Position numbers and translations under genes: made by a program. The notes under the pieces were generated by a model. That model was not told the DNA's origin. It saw nothing but the letters and a program-made list of their open reading frames with translations, and made no database searches. Positions 1 to 8,027 of a stretch of DNA of 64,000 bases are shown piece after piece. Positions within the stretch are counted from its first letter, which is position 1; the number at the start of each line of letters is the position of its first letter. Origin of the DNA: JBCAXA01 sp038749025 (lineage in GTDB: Bacteria > Pseudomonadota > Gammaproteobacteria > Steroidobacterales > Woeseiaceae); NCBI GenBank assembly GCA_038749025.1, contig JBCDIL010000001.1, positions 186,001-250,000 of the forward strand, given 5' to 3'.

Positions 1-1111
1 CGAAGACGAGTCAGTTATCGATGAGCTACGCCAGCACTGTCGGTATGTCTTCGTCGACGCCGAGCGGGAAGACGGTACCATCACGGTGCAGACCCCAATG
101 GTCGCGGCAAATCAAGCATCGGTTGATCGCGACAGCGGCTCATATCCCGTTGACTCAACTGCGGCACTGCGCACGGAGCTCACGATCGCACGAGATGTTC
201 ACTCCGAAGCCCAACAGACCGTCGGTACGTTGTTTGCCCGAGTCGCAAAAAATGAACCCCTCGACTTAAGCGCCATCGAAAATACGATCGATCCGATGAT
301 CGACAGCATCATTCGCAATGAGGATGCAATGTCGTGGCTGGTCCGTATGCGTAAAAAGGATGATTACATCCATTCGCATTCGTTGTCCTGTTCCGTTTGG
401 GCTTTGGTGTTCGGAAAGCACCTCAATCTGGAAAAGCGCGACCTGCAAACGCTGGCGACCGGCGCGATGTTCCTTGATGTTGGCAAGACGCAATTGCCTG
501 GTGAGCTGCTGTCACGACCGGGTAAACTGGTGGACAACGAACTAAAACTGATGCGGCAACACGTCGCAGCCGGCACAAAAATCGTTCGACGCATTAGAGG
601 TCTAGACTCCCGCGTCATCGAGATGGTGGCGCACCATCACGAACGCCACAATGGAACAGGCTATCCACGCGGACTTCGCGGTAACGACATTCCGGTGTTC
701 GCTCGTATCGCGGGCATCGTGGATAGTTACGATGCGATGACGAGCGCACGTCCTTATGCGAAAGCGATCTCTACGTTCGATGCCGTACGGAAACTCAACA
801 AGATCGCCGGCGTCGAATTCTCCGAAGAGATGGTTGAACAGTTTGTGCAGTCGATCGGTATCTTCCCGGTGGGTAGTCTGGTCGAACTCAACACCGGCGA
901 AGTCGGTATTGTCGTCGCTCAAAATCGCATTCGCCGTTTGCGCCCTAAGATCATGCTGATACTTGACCGCAATAAGCAGCGGCTCGAAACACACGACATG
1001 CTTGATTTACGCCAGCAGCTAACGATCGGCAATGCCAGCACGTCACTGTGGATTGAACGGGGCTTAACGGCCGGCGAATACGGTATCGACCCGGCGGACT
1101 ACTATTTGTGA
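1..1111 (+). CDS. HD-GYP domain protein, 5' end cut by window edge
   Basis: This is probably a cyclic-di-GMP phosphodiesterase-like cytoplasmic regulator. The frame stays open to the left edge from base 2, so the gene is partial. The first in-frame residues (IDELRQHCRYVFVD, bases 20-61) look like the DUF3391 domain that usually precedes HD-GYP, so the GTG at 86 is probably not the start. The HD-GYP half runs from about base 300 to 850 and shows the GYP segment HHHERHNGTGYP (about 630-670) and a conserved D-x-Y-D-A-M segment after it. The hallmark HD pair is changed: the segment reads F-L-D-V-G-K (about 470-487), so the metal-binding His is Leu. Activity is therefore uncertain. It overlaps the next gene by 4 bases, which suggests translational coupling to an EAL protein. 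Confidence 0.9.
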   Translation, partial: EDESVIDELRQHCRYVFVDAEREDGTITVQTPMVAANQASVDRDSGSYPVDSTAALRTELTIARDVHSEAQQTVGTLFARVAKNEPLDLSAIENTIDPMIDSIIRNEDAMSWLVRMRKKDDYIHSHSLSCSVWALVFGKHLNLEKRDLQTLATGAMFLDVGKTQLPGELLSRPGKLVDNELKLMRQHVAAGTKIVRRIRGLDSRVIEMVAHHHERHNGTGYPRGLRGNDIPVFARIAGIVDSYDAMTSARPYAKAISTFDAVRKLNKIAGVEFSEEMVEQFVQSIGIFPVGSLVELNTGEVGIVVAQNRIRRLRPKIMLILDRNKQRLETHDMLDLRQQLTIGNASTSLWIERGLTAGEYGIDPADYYL

Positions 1112-2364
1112 GCGCCGTCGCGAAGTCCCGGTTAGAGGCCTTGCCGGTTCTCGATAGACGCATCGCGGACAACGGCAGCGCGGGTTTGCTCGTTGTTCAG
1201 CTGCGAAACGTCGATCAACTGCGCAGTAATTATGGCTACCGTGTAACCGAGCAAATTATTGATATCGTTGAGGCGCGCTGCCGTGGGGCAATTCGCGGTC
1301 ACGACCAACTGTGGCGGCTAACCGACACGAGCTTCGCTTTGGCTATCAGTCCTCTGCCAGGCGACGGCCTGCTGCTGCTCGCAGCGAACAAGCTACGTAC
1401 CATTACAAATGAGCCAATCTCTATTGCCACAGAACGAATACTGTCCAAGTTACACATAGGGATTGCTTGCGCACCCCAGCATGGCGAGGACGCCGATACC
1501 CTATTGCAACATGCCGGCATCGCCGCGTTAGCTGCAACGTCGAATAAGCGCGACGTTATATGTTTCGAACCCGATTTGGCGAACCGGGCGCGCAGTGAAC
1601 TGTGGCTAGAGCATGAACTCGATGAAGCTATTGCTAAACGTGGTTTCCAAGTGTTTTACCAACCGAAAGTTAACGCCGAGTCCCAACAGGTGATCGGTGC
1701 AGAGGCCTTGGTACGCTGGCACCATGCAGAACGCGGATGGATCGCTCCGGATCTGTTCATCCCGCTGGCGGAGCGGGCCAATCGCATAGCGCCGCTTACC
1801 GAATATGTCCTACAAACCGCGCTTCATCATGCCAGTAGCTGGCCCGACGCCATCAGCATATCGATAAACCTTTCGCCGCGGCTTCTCGGCGGGACTGATC
1901 TTGTCGATGTCGTACGAAGCGCGTTGGGCGTTTGGGGAGTCACCCCGCAACGGCTCACCCTGGAAGTGACTGAAAGCGCCATCATGACCGACCCCGACAT
2001 GGCCCTTGATGCGCTGGCAGCTTTACGAAAAATCGGCGTACGGATTTCCATTGATGATTTTGGCACTGGCTATTCATCACTCGCCTACTTCAAAAAACTG
2101 CCGGCCGATGAGTTGAAGATCGACCGCAGCTTCGTGATGAACATCTTCAACGATGCCGGCGACCAGCGAATCGTTCGCACGATTATCACGCTCGCGAAAG
2201 AGTTTGGCCTGCGTGTGACCGCCGAGGGTATCGAAGATGCGCGGACAGCCAGCCAGTTGGCCGAAATGGGCTGCGACCTGTTGCAGGGCTACTACTTCGG
2301 TCGCCCCCAGCCGCAGAGCGAGTTTGCCGCGATGCTGCAGGTACCGGCCGAACCGGCGGCATAG
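1108..2364 (+). CDS. Degenerate GGDEF-EAL cyclic-di-GMP phosphodiesterase
   Basis: A 418-residue cytoplasmic protein predicted to hydrolyse c-di-GMP to pGpG. The N-terminal half (about residues 15-150) has the fold pattern of a GGDEF domain, but the signature position reads L-T-D-T-S-F, so it should not make c-di-GMP. The C-terminal EAL domain (about 165-410) keeps the usual residues: EALVRW, S-I-N-L-S, LEVTES, IDDFGTGYSS, LKIDRSFV, AEGIE and QGYYFGRP. The start is GTG at 1108, inside the end of the HD-GYP gene (4-base overlap). The two genes form one transcription unit devoted to lowering or sensing c-di-GMP. The catalytic assignment of the EAL domain rests on complete motifs; the role of the degenerate GGDEF domain (often GTP-sensing in known relatives) is inference. 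Confidence 0.92.
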   Translation: MSAVAKSRLEALPVLDRRIADNGSAGLLVVQLRNVDQLRSNYGYRVTEQIIDIVEARCRGAIRGHDQLWRLTDTSFALAISPLPGDGLLLLAANKLRTITNEPISIATERILSKLHIGIACAPQHGEDADTLLQHAGIAALAATSNKRDVICFEPDLANRARSELWLEHELDEAIAKRGFQVFYQPKVNAESQQVIGAEALVRWHHAERGWIAPDLFIPLAERANRIAPLTEYVLQTALHHASSWPDAISISINLSPRLLGGTDLVDVVRSALGVWGVTPQRLTLEVTESAIMTDPDMALDALAALRKIGVRISIDDFGTGYSSLAYFKKLPADELKIDRSFVMNIFNDAGDQRIVRTIITLAKEFGLRVTAEGIEDARTASQLAEMGCDLLQGYYFGRPQPQSEFAAMLQVPAEPAA

Positions 2365-2366
2365 TA

Positions 2367-3293
2367 CTAGCGCTTTAGCGAACGGGTTAGGAAGGTTGCG
2401 GTCTCGTCGACCGTTTGGCGAACTGCCACATCGTTCCCATCGAAGAGTCCGAGGCCGTGGTCGGCACCGAACACCACGTAGCGCTTACGACTTCGCGCGG
2501 CGTTCGCGTGGCTGAGTACCGCTTCAGCAATTTCCGGCTTGACAACGGTATCCAAGTCGCCCCATAGGACAAACAGGTCGCCGCGATAGCGTGATACCGC
2601 GTCCATCGGTCGAGACTTTTCGAGATCGGTGAACCACTGGTACCCGAGACGCTGGTCTTGGCCCCAAAACGTTGTGTACGGAGCGAACCCTTGGTTTCGC
2701 GCTTGCTCTTTCATCTTTCGGTAGCTAGCGGGGCCACCGAGGTAATCGACCAAATGTGCACCACCATTAGTCGCGGATGGCGCCCAGAGCGCGAGCGCGG
2801 GATAACGCGATTGGCGATCGGCCAGTAACAAGGCAATTCGCCCGCCCATACTAAAACCAAGCAAGCCGATACGATCGGTATCGATGTTGCCGCGCGCAAT
2901 AGCGAAAGCCTCGGCGGCGCGAACGTCAGTCAGCATGTTCGTCAGGTTGTTATTGATCCACGATTCGGTCGACTCACCACACCCTGGAAAGTCCATTCGA
3001 ATTGACGCAATGCCATTGTCGGCGAGTCGTTGGGCAACTTGTGTAAAGCCACCCGCCTCGTGGCGAGTTCCACCGTGACCATGAATCAGCAAGACCAGCG
3101 GTACCGGTTGACCGCCGTGATTGTCGGGAAATACGAATGTTACCGGCACCGAAACACCGCGCGAACGTACCGTCGTATCAATAACGGTCGCGTTGATCGC
3201 CGCTGTCAGATCCGGCGGACTTTGGCAAGCCGTAACAAACGCGCAAACGGCGATAGCTAGCGCGTGGCGACGCGTGTACGAGAACAACGTCAT
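2367..3293 (-). CDS. Alpha/beta hydrolase lipoprotein
   Basis: A 308-residue predicted lipoprotein esterase or peptidase-like hydrolase. The ATG at 3293 gives a signal peptide ending in the lipobox VTAC, so the mature protein should be anchored in the envelope; the longer open frame upstream runs into the neighbouring gene and is rejected as the start. The alpha/beta hydrolase core shows H-G-H-G-G (oxyanion region), the nucleophile elbow G-F-S-M-G-G, the acid in WGDLDTVV and the late His in GADHGLG. It starts 4 bases after the stop of the SAM hydrolase gene, so the two are probably co-transcribed. The 3' end almost touches the EAL gene stop (2-base gap). The substrate cannot be read from sequence. 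Confidence 0.85.
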   Translation of the reverse strand: MTLFSYTRRHALAIAVCAFVTACQSPPDLTAAINATVIDTTVRSRGVSVPVTFVFPDNHGGQPVPLVLLIHGHGGTRHEAGGFTQVAQRLADNGIASIRMDFPGCGESTESWINNNLTNMLTDVRAAEAFAIARGNIDTDRIGLLGFSMGGRIALLLADRQSRYPALALWAPSATNGGAHLVDYLGGPASYRKMKEQARNQGFAPYTTFWGQDQRLGYQWFTDLEKSRPMDAVSRYRGDLFVLWGDLDTVVKPEIAEAVLSHANAARSRKRYVVFGADHGLGLFDGNDVAVRQTVDETATFLTRSLKR

Positions 3294-3297
3294 CGAT

Positions 3298-4206
3298 CTA
3301 CTGCTTTTTGATGATGACCCGCCAAGACGGGCCATAGCCAATACTATGCGTCTTTGCGAAATTTCCTTGGTTGATGGCGACGGCAAGGTCACCACTGGAG
3401 TTTATAAACAACAGGTTCTCACCGACCGCAACCGAGCCGAACGAGCGCGCGTAAGGCATCGTGCCTTGCCAAACGGGTTCGCCGCCGTTCGAAATAGATA
3501 CGCTGTAGATATCGCCAAACGCGGGTTCGTCCTCCTCAAATAATTCGCGCTTGATATCGAAATAGGCGTTGCCCAAATAGCCGGTGCCACCGGCGACGGT
3601 CCCGGTGAAGGCACCATCGAGGTATTGACCAACACTCGCTTCAAGTTCGACGACCTCAGGCGCGAGTAAGGGTCCCACTTCGGCGAACGAAATGACGCCG
3701 GCCGCTAGCCGGGCACCCGTGTAGGAGTAGACGTCGCGACCATGAAATGTATGTGACCATTCCGAACCACGAATCCGGTTGACCGCTTCGTCGATTTCGC
3801 GGACGGCGGCGATGCCGTAGGCTCGCGCCGGGCCGGACAAAGAACCATTGTCAGGGCTAACGAAGTACAAATTGTTCTCAGTCTGTAAGACAACCGACTT
3901 TCGCGGCGTACCAACGCCCGGATCGACAACCGAAACAAATACCGTACCGGATGGCCATGTTTGCGCGTTGTACTCAAGGCTCGCGCTGGCTGCGGCGATG
4001 TCATACAACGGAATTAACGGACGAACGTTATAGACCTCGATATCACGGCTGACACTCTTGGCTACACCTGCCATAACCATGCCCGGAAAGTCTGCCTGGA
4101 TAATCAATAGGTTTCGGCCGGCGGAGCGATGATGGTCACCATAGGCGCTAAACGGTAACACCAGCAAAGCGATGCAGGCTGCGATAGCGGCATGGATTTT
4201 TTTCAT
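3298..4206 (-). CDS. Exported SAM hydrolase / SAM hydroxide adenosyltransferase (DUF62) family protein
   Basis: Members of this family split S-adenosylmethionine with water into adenosine and methionine. The Asp, Arg and His of the described triad are all visible: DPGVGTPR (Asp and Arg seven apart) and TFHGRD. PDNGSL, another family block, follows. The start at ATG 4206 is chosen because an AGGAG sits 9 bases upstream; the alternative start 24 bases earlier has no such site. From 4206 the protein begins with Met-Lys-Lys and a clear Sec signal ending S-A-Y-G, so this version is periplasmic or secreted, unlike the cytoplasmic family examples I know. Adenosine as a product would feed the purine genes downstream in the window (inference). 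The following lipoprotein hydrolase is 4 bases away. Confidence 0.82.
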   Translation of the reverse strand: MKKIHAAIAACIALLVLPFSAYGDHHRSAGRNLLIIQADFPGMVMAGVAKSVSRDIEVYNVRPLIPLYDIAAASASLEYNAQTWPSGTVFVSVVDPGVGTPRKSVVLQTENNLYFVSPDNGSLSGPARAYGIAAVREIDEAVNRIRGSEWSHTFHGRDVYSYTGARLAAGVISFAEVGPLLAPEVVELEASVGQYLDGAFTGTVAGGTGYLGNAYFDIKRELFEEDEPAFGDIYSVSISNGGEPVWQGTMPYARSFGSVAVGENLLFINSSGDLAVAINQGNFAKTHSIGYGPSWRVIIKKQ

Positions 4207-4362
4207 CGAAGACACTCCTGGGTTCGGCAAGCTTTCCGGTCCAGTCTAATCCAACGCCACGGTCGTTGCCTGTCATGATACGAACGATTCACAGCACGCC
4301 GGTAACGATTAAAGGCGCTAAAATAATGATCGCGTCCTCTTCAACCGCATGGGCAGTGACGA

Positions 4363-5436
4363 TTGAGCGAGACAATACCGTGGCATGAGCGCCTAGATAA
4401 GGCGCTGCGCTCACCGTTTTGGGCGGGGGTTAACGTCTTGATCGGTGTGTTCGCTGGCTTACTCGGTGCGCTATTTCACGACGAGCTGAGCCAATCGGTA
4501 CCGCTCGTTCTGCTGCGCGACCGAACGCCGTACATTCCCTATGAATACTGGAGCTGGACCGCGTTTTTCTTCTGGGTCTTTTTTACGGTATTCGCATTGG
4601 TGTGGGCCCGCCGTGAAGCGATCGCTGCGCGTGATCGCGCCAACGAAACAGCATCGATTAAGACGCTGATCGAGACGGTGGCGCCGCCCGATTTCTTGGA
4701 ACTGTACGAGGAGGTTTACAAACGCGCGGTGCAACTGGAGTTCCTGGCGGACAGCGACGACATCGACAACCCCGATGAGGAACTACGCTGGGTACTCGAT
4801 TGCGTAATCCAGTTGGCGCGCCGCTGGGATTACAGCACGCAGATAAGCCGCGACTACTACCGCGCGAACGTAATGATCGACCGCGACGATACTCCCAAGC
4901 AGTGGGGCCCAGCCGTAGAGGCGGCCGCTTTTCATTGCTACGGCGAGGCCAACTGGCCGGCAATCGCTGAGCAGGCAGAAGGTGGCTTGTGGGTCGAACC
5001 GGACTTTGCGACCGCCGATGCGGCCGATGGGTCAGCGGACGACGATATCGATCCGTTGCTATTGGTCTACAGCCGGCGTAGTGATGTCGACATCAACATC
5101 GGCGGTGCACCCGAAGCCTTTGTCGCAGGTAACATGATCTACCTCAACAGCATCGAAGATATTGCCAACAATATGCCTAGCGGCCTGCCAGCCGCCTCCG
5201 AAAGTGCGATTCGAGCATTCTACGAACGCGATGCTCGTGCGCGGAGCGTTATCTCGTTGCCGATTCCCGGTGAACGGGAGCCGGGCAAACTGGCGTTCGT
5301 GGGCGTACTTAACATTTATCGGGACTCACCGGGCATTATGGGATCGGCAGAGCGGGCAGCGAGTTTTGCACGCCTGCTGGCACCTTTTACCGTCATTTTA
5401 GGTAGAATCACGGTCAAACTTGCCGTAACTGTCTGA
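4363..5436 (+). CDS. Two-transmembrane protein with GAF-like C-terminal domain, unknown function
   Basis: A 357-residue protein I cannot name. Residues about 18-40 and 62-82 are hydrophobic helices, followed by a charged helical linker (about 85-135). A soluble C-terminal region (about 140-345) has the alternation of strands and helices expected of a GAF-like sensor domain, with phrases such as FVGVLNIYRDSP near the end. The only start before the first TM helix is TTG at 4363, because an in-frame TGA lies at 4357. A five-codon ORF beginning with ATG at 4349 ends in a TGA that overlaps this TTG, so translation could be coupled to it. No effector or output domain is visible and the neighbours do not suggest a role. 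GAF is a judgement from pattern only. Confidence 0.75.
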   Translation: MSETIPWHERLDKALRSPFWAGVNVLIGVFAGLLGALFHDELSQSVPLVLLRDRTPYIPYEYWSWTAFFFWVFFTVFALVWARREAIAARDRANETASIKTLIETVAPPDFLELYEEVYKRAVQLEFLADSDDIDNPDEELRWVLDCVIQLARRWDYSTQISRDYYRANVMIDRDDTPKQWGPAVEAAAFHCYGEANWPAIAEQAEGGLWVEPDFATADAADGSADDDIDPLLLVYSRRSDVDINIGGAPEAFVAGNMIYLNSIEDIANNMPSGLPAASESAIRAFYERDARARSVISLPIPGEREPGKLAFVGVLNIYRDSPGIMGSAERAASFARLLAPFTVILGRITVKLAVTV

Positions 5437-5444
5437 TTTTAGTA

Positions 5445-5473
5445 TTGAAATTCGACTGGTCTGGTACTATAGT
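5445..5473 (+). promoter_or_regulatory. Sigma-70 promoter directly upstream of small ORF
   Basis: TTGAAA at 5445-5450, a 17-base spacer, and TATAGT at 5468-5473 are a near-consensus sigma-70 promoter. The expected transcription start, about 7 bases after the -10 box, falls on or next to the ATG at 5480, which implies a leaderless message for the small ORF. Confidence 0.7.
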
Positions 5474-5479
5474 AAATCT

Positions 5480-5662
5480 ATGAAAAACGGCGCCAACAAA
5501 CACGCGACTGTCACAGCGACAGTCGGCACCTGGGACTTTTCGCTAGAGCGGGCTGAAGTTCACGCGGCCGTTAAAAAGACACTGCAGTCAGCACAAGCAC
5601 GGTCTGAGCAGATTCGAGCCGCACGCGTTAAGCGAGAGCCCACCAAAGCAGCAGTGGGTTAA
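5480..5662 (+). CDS. Small basic protein of 60 residues, possibly leaderless
   Basis: I do not recognise this protein. It begins right after a strong sigma-70 promoter, with no room for a ribosome binding site, so a leaderless start is the simplest reading. The sequence has a short Thr/Val-rich N-terminus, a Trp-Asp-Phe segment near residue 19, then a charged helix (about 22-52) with many Arg, Lys, Glu and Ala residues. No signal peptide or membrane helix is seen. Its TAA stop overlaps the TAA stop of the convergent 8-oxoguanine deaminase gene, the two sharing TTAA. Evidence for expression is the promoter only; the ORF could also be incidental to a small RNA. Confidence 0.5.
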   Translation: MKNGANKHATVTATVGTWDFSLERAEVHAAVKKTLQSAQARSEQIRAARVKREPTKAAVG

Positions 5663-7005
5663 GTCCCGGCCTGCAGACGGCGCGCTTCAGCGCTGTGTCT
5701 AGCAATGAGCTGCTCCTGATCTAAACCTGGAATTTCTCCGTCCCAGACAGACCACTCGCCGTGAACGAGTAAAGCACGAACACGATGGGCGCCACTCAAT
5801 ACCAGCGCGGCAATGGGATCACCAAACCCCGAAAAGCGTAATTCGTTAAGGTCCCAAATCGACAAATCTGCCAGCGCACCCACCTCAAGGATACCGAGAT
5901 TGGTCCAACCGAGTGTGGCGCCACCGCCGCGCGTCGCCCACCGCAACGCCTCGTCGTGGCCGACCACATTCGCACCGTAGCGCGCACGCTGCAATAAGAA
6001 GGCTTGCCGTACTTCTTGCATTAAATTCGAGGCGTCGTTTGATGCAGATCCATCGACGCCGAGTCCAACCGGGCAACCCGCACGTTCCAGGTCGATTACC
6101 GGACAGGTACCCGACGCCAATACCATGTTTGAACTTGGGCAGTGCGAGATTGCGACGCCGGCGCTACCGAGTGCCTTAATTTCAGCCGCATCAAAATGAA
6201 TACCGTGAGCTAACCAGACGTCGTTCGCTAACCAGCTGAGATCGGCTAGCAGGTCGAGCGGACGCTGTCCGTAGTGCTCCAAACAAAACGCATTTTCATC
6301 CTCTGTTTCTGCCAGATGCGTATGCAGTCGCGCACCGCACCGTCGCGCCAGCTCAGCACTGTCGCGCATTAAGTCTGCTGTCACAGAAAACGGCGAACAA
6401 GGTGCTAATGCGATACGACACAGCGAGCCATCCGCGCCATCATGCCAAGTGCGCAGCAAGCGTTCAGATTCACCGAGTATCGTCGCTTCGCTCTGTACGA
6501 CCGTCGCTGGTGGTAAGCCGCCGTCGTCTTCGCTGAGACTCATCGATCCACGGGTCAGCGCAACGCGAACGCCGAGCTTCCGGGCAACAGTCGCTTGGAT
6601 GTCGATGGCATCGCTTAATGCATCGGTGAAAACGTAATGGTGATCGGATGCTAATGAGCAACCGGAGAGCATTAACTCGGCAAGCGCCAGTTGCGACGAT
6701 ACTTCGATCGACGCCTCCGTCAATCGTGACCAAACCGGATACAAGGCCTGTAACCAAGGAAACAGCGGCTTGTTCAGCGCCGTGGGTACAGCGCGTGTGA
6801 GCGTTTGGTAGAAGTGGTGATGACAGTTCACCAAGCCGGGTAGTACGACGCAATCACTCGCATCAACGGTTTGCGCAACCACGATGCTCGGCTCAGCCCC
6901 AGCCGGCAGTAACTCAGCGATGAGTGGACCGTCGGTAACGATGCTGGCAACGTCCGCGCCGGTTCCGGTCCAAACAGCGGCAGCATTTTTGATCCAACGA
7001 CGCAC
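5659..7005 (-). CDS. 8-oxoguanine deaminase (amidohydrolase superfamily)
   Basis: A 448-residue cytosolic metal-dependent deaminase predicted to convert 8-oxoguanine to urate. The N-terminal beta-sandwich leads into the barrel with the metal motif C-H-H-H-F-Y-Q, followed by LTRAVPTALNKPLFPWLQ and S-D-H-H-Y-V-F, which I associate with the 8-oxoguanine deaminase group rather than guanine deaminase or chlorohydrolases. Later ligands are H-T-H-L-A-E-T, L-A-H-G-I-H and GVDGSASND. The start is GTG at 7005 giving M-R-R-W-I-K-N. The gene lies head to head with a 2-oxoglutarate oxygenase and MFS carrier and close to a variant adenine deaminase. From memory, Pseudomonas aeruginosa also has its 8-oxoguanine deaminase and adenine deaminase genes near each other. 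The substrate is inferred from motif similarity. Confidence 0.88.
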   Translation of the reverse strand: MRRWIKNAAAVWTGTGADVASIVTDGPLIAELLPAGAEPSIVVAQTVDASDCVVLPGLVNCHHHFYQTLTRAVPTALNKPLFPWLQALYPVWSRLTEASIEVSSQLALAELMLSGCSLASDHHYVFTDALSDAIDIQATVARKLGVRVALTRGSMSLSEDDGGLPPATVVQSEATILGESERLLRTWHDGADGSLCRIALAPCSPFSVTADLMRDSAELARRCGARLHTHLAETEDENAFCLEHYGQRPLDLLADLSWLANDVWLAHGIHFDAAEIKALGSAGVAISHCPSSNMVLASGTCPVIDLERAGCPVGLGVDGSASNDASNLMQEVRQAFLLQRARYGANVVGHDEALRWATRGGGATLGWTNLGILEVGALADLSIWDLNELRFSGFGDPIAALVLSGAHRVRALLVHGEWSVWDGEIPGLDQEQLIARHSAEARRLQAGT

Positions 7006-7097
7006 GGTCTACTCGATAGCGAATCAACGAGCGGCCAGTGTACCAGCGGCTGCATCTAAGCTACTGTCGGCCGGTTCGTTTTTCCGATGAGTTAACG

Positions 7098-8027
7098 ATG
7101 CTCTCCTCCGTACCGCTGATCGACTTTTCCGCGTATGACCCCGATAACAGCCAAATCATGGCGGGGCTGGCGGCGGCGGTCGACCACGCATTGTCCACGA
7201 GCGGGTTCATGGCCGTGCAGAACATTGGCATTAGCCGCAGTGAACTGCAGCAGGTGTTCGCCGATAGTCGGGCATTTTTCAACGCGGATGACTCGACGAA
7301 ACGGCGCAGCGCTTACCAATCCGCTGCCGAGAATTTCGGCTATCAGGGGATGGCCGAAGAGAGCCTCGACCCCAGCGCTCCAGCCGATCTGAAAGAAACG
7401 TTCACAATGCGCAACGTGCTTGCGCGCGCGCCGGACGATAGCCGTTGGCCATCGACTGATTTTCAAGCGCGGATGCGGCGGTTCTATGCGAATTGCCTCG
7501 ATGCCGCATTTCGATTGCAGCGTGTGTTGGCAACTGCACTTAAGCTGCCAGCCGATTTTTTCGTCGACTGTCATAGCGGTGAAAATGTCACGTTACGACT
7601 GCTTCACTACCCATCCGTCCGCAAAAAAGACGTGGCGGATCGACAACTAGGGGCTGGCGCGCACACGGACTATGGCTTGCTGACGCTGCTGTTTCAGGAT
7701 GGTACGCGCGGGCTCGAAATAAAAGCCGCAGACGAAACATGGCAGGCACTCGACGCTGACCCCAATACGATCTTGATTAATTCGGGAGACTTACTGGAGC
7801 GGTGGACGAACGGCCGTTACCGGTCCACGTTGCATCGCGTCGCCCCACAAGTCGAATGTGCTGAAAGGCAATCGATCGCGATGTTCGTTGACCCAGACAG
7901 CGCAACCGAAGTAGCCGTACTAGCCAGCTGCCTTGGGCCCGACGAATCGCCACGGTATCCACCGACAAGCGCGGCGGAGCATCTACAAGCACGCATCGAA
8001 GCAACCCATAAAGCAATGGCGCAATGA
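7098..8027 (+). CDS. Isopenicillin N synthase-like 2-oxoglutarate/Fe(II) oxygenase
   Basis: A 309-residue soluble non-haem iron oxygenase. An N-terminal DIOX_N-type region (about residues 5-115) opens with PLIDFSAYD, and the catalytic jelly roll shows the iron ligands H-T-D (in GAHTDYGLLTLLFQD) and the distal His in S-T-L-H-R-V. The R-Q-S motif that binds the 2-oxoglutarate carboxylate follows. The ATG at 7098 is preferred because family members begin a few residues before the P-x-I-D-F block; the open frame extends further upstream without homology. Its stop overlaps the MFS start by 4 bases, so oxygenase and carrier are co-translated. Context in a purine locus suggests a purine or modified base as substrate, but that is inference; this family also oxidises many other compounds. 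Confidence 0.87.
   Translation: MLSSVPLIDFSAYDPDNSQIMAGLAAAVDHALSTSGFMAVQNIGISRSELQQVFADSRAFFNADDSTKRRSAYQSAAENFGYQGMAEESLDPSAPADLKETFTMRNVLARAPDDSRWPSTDFQARMRRFYANCLDAAFRLQRVLATALKLPADFFVDCHSGENVTLRLLHYPSVRKKDVADRQLGAGAHTDYGLLTLLFQDGTRGLEIKAADETWQALDADPNTILINSGDLLERWTNGRYRSTLHRVAPQVECAERQSIAMFVDPDSATEVAVLASCLGPDESPRYPPTSAAEHLQARIEATHKAMAQ

Noticed and set aside
2367..3395. Longer start for the lipoprotein hydrolase at 3395
   Set aside because: It would overlap the upstream gene by about 100 bases and lose the lipoprotein signal from the N-terminus.
4363..5662. Anti-phage effector pair (two-TM sensor plus small protein)
   Set aside because: No nucleotide cyclase, nuclease, TIR or other defence gene is adjacent, and the small ORF is unproven.
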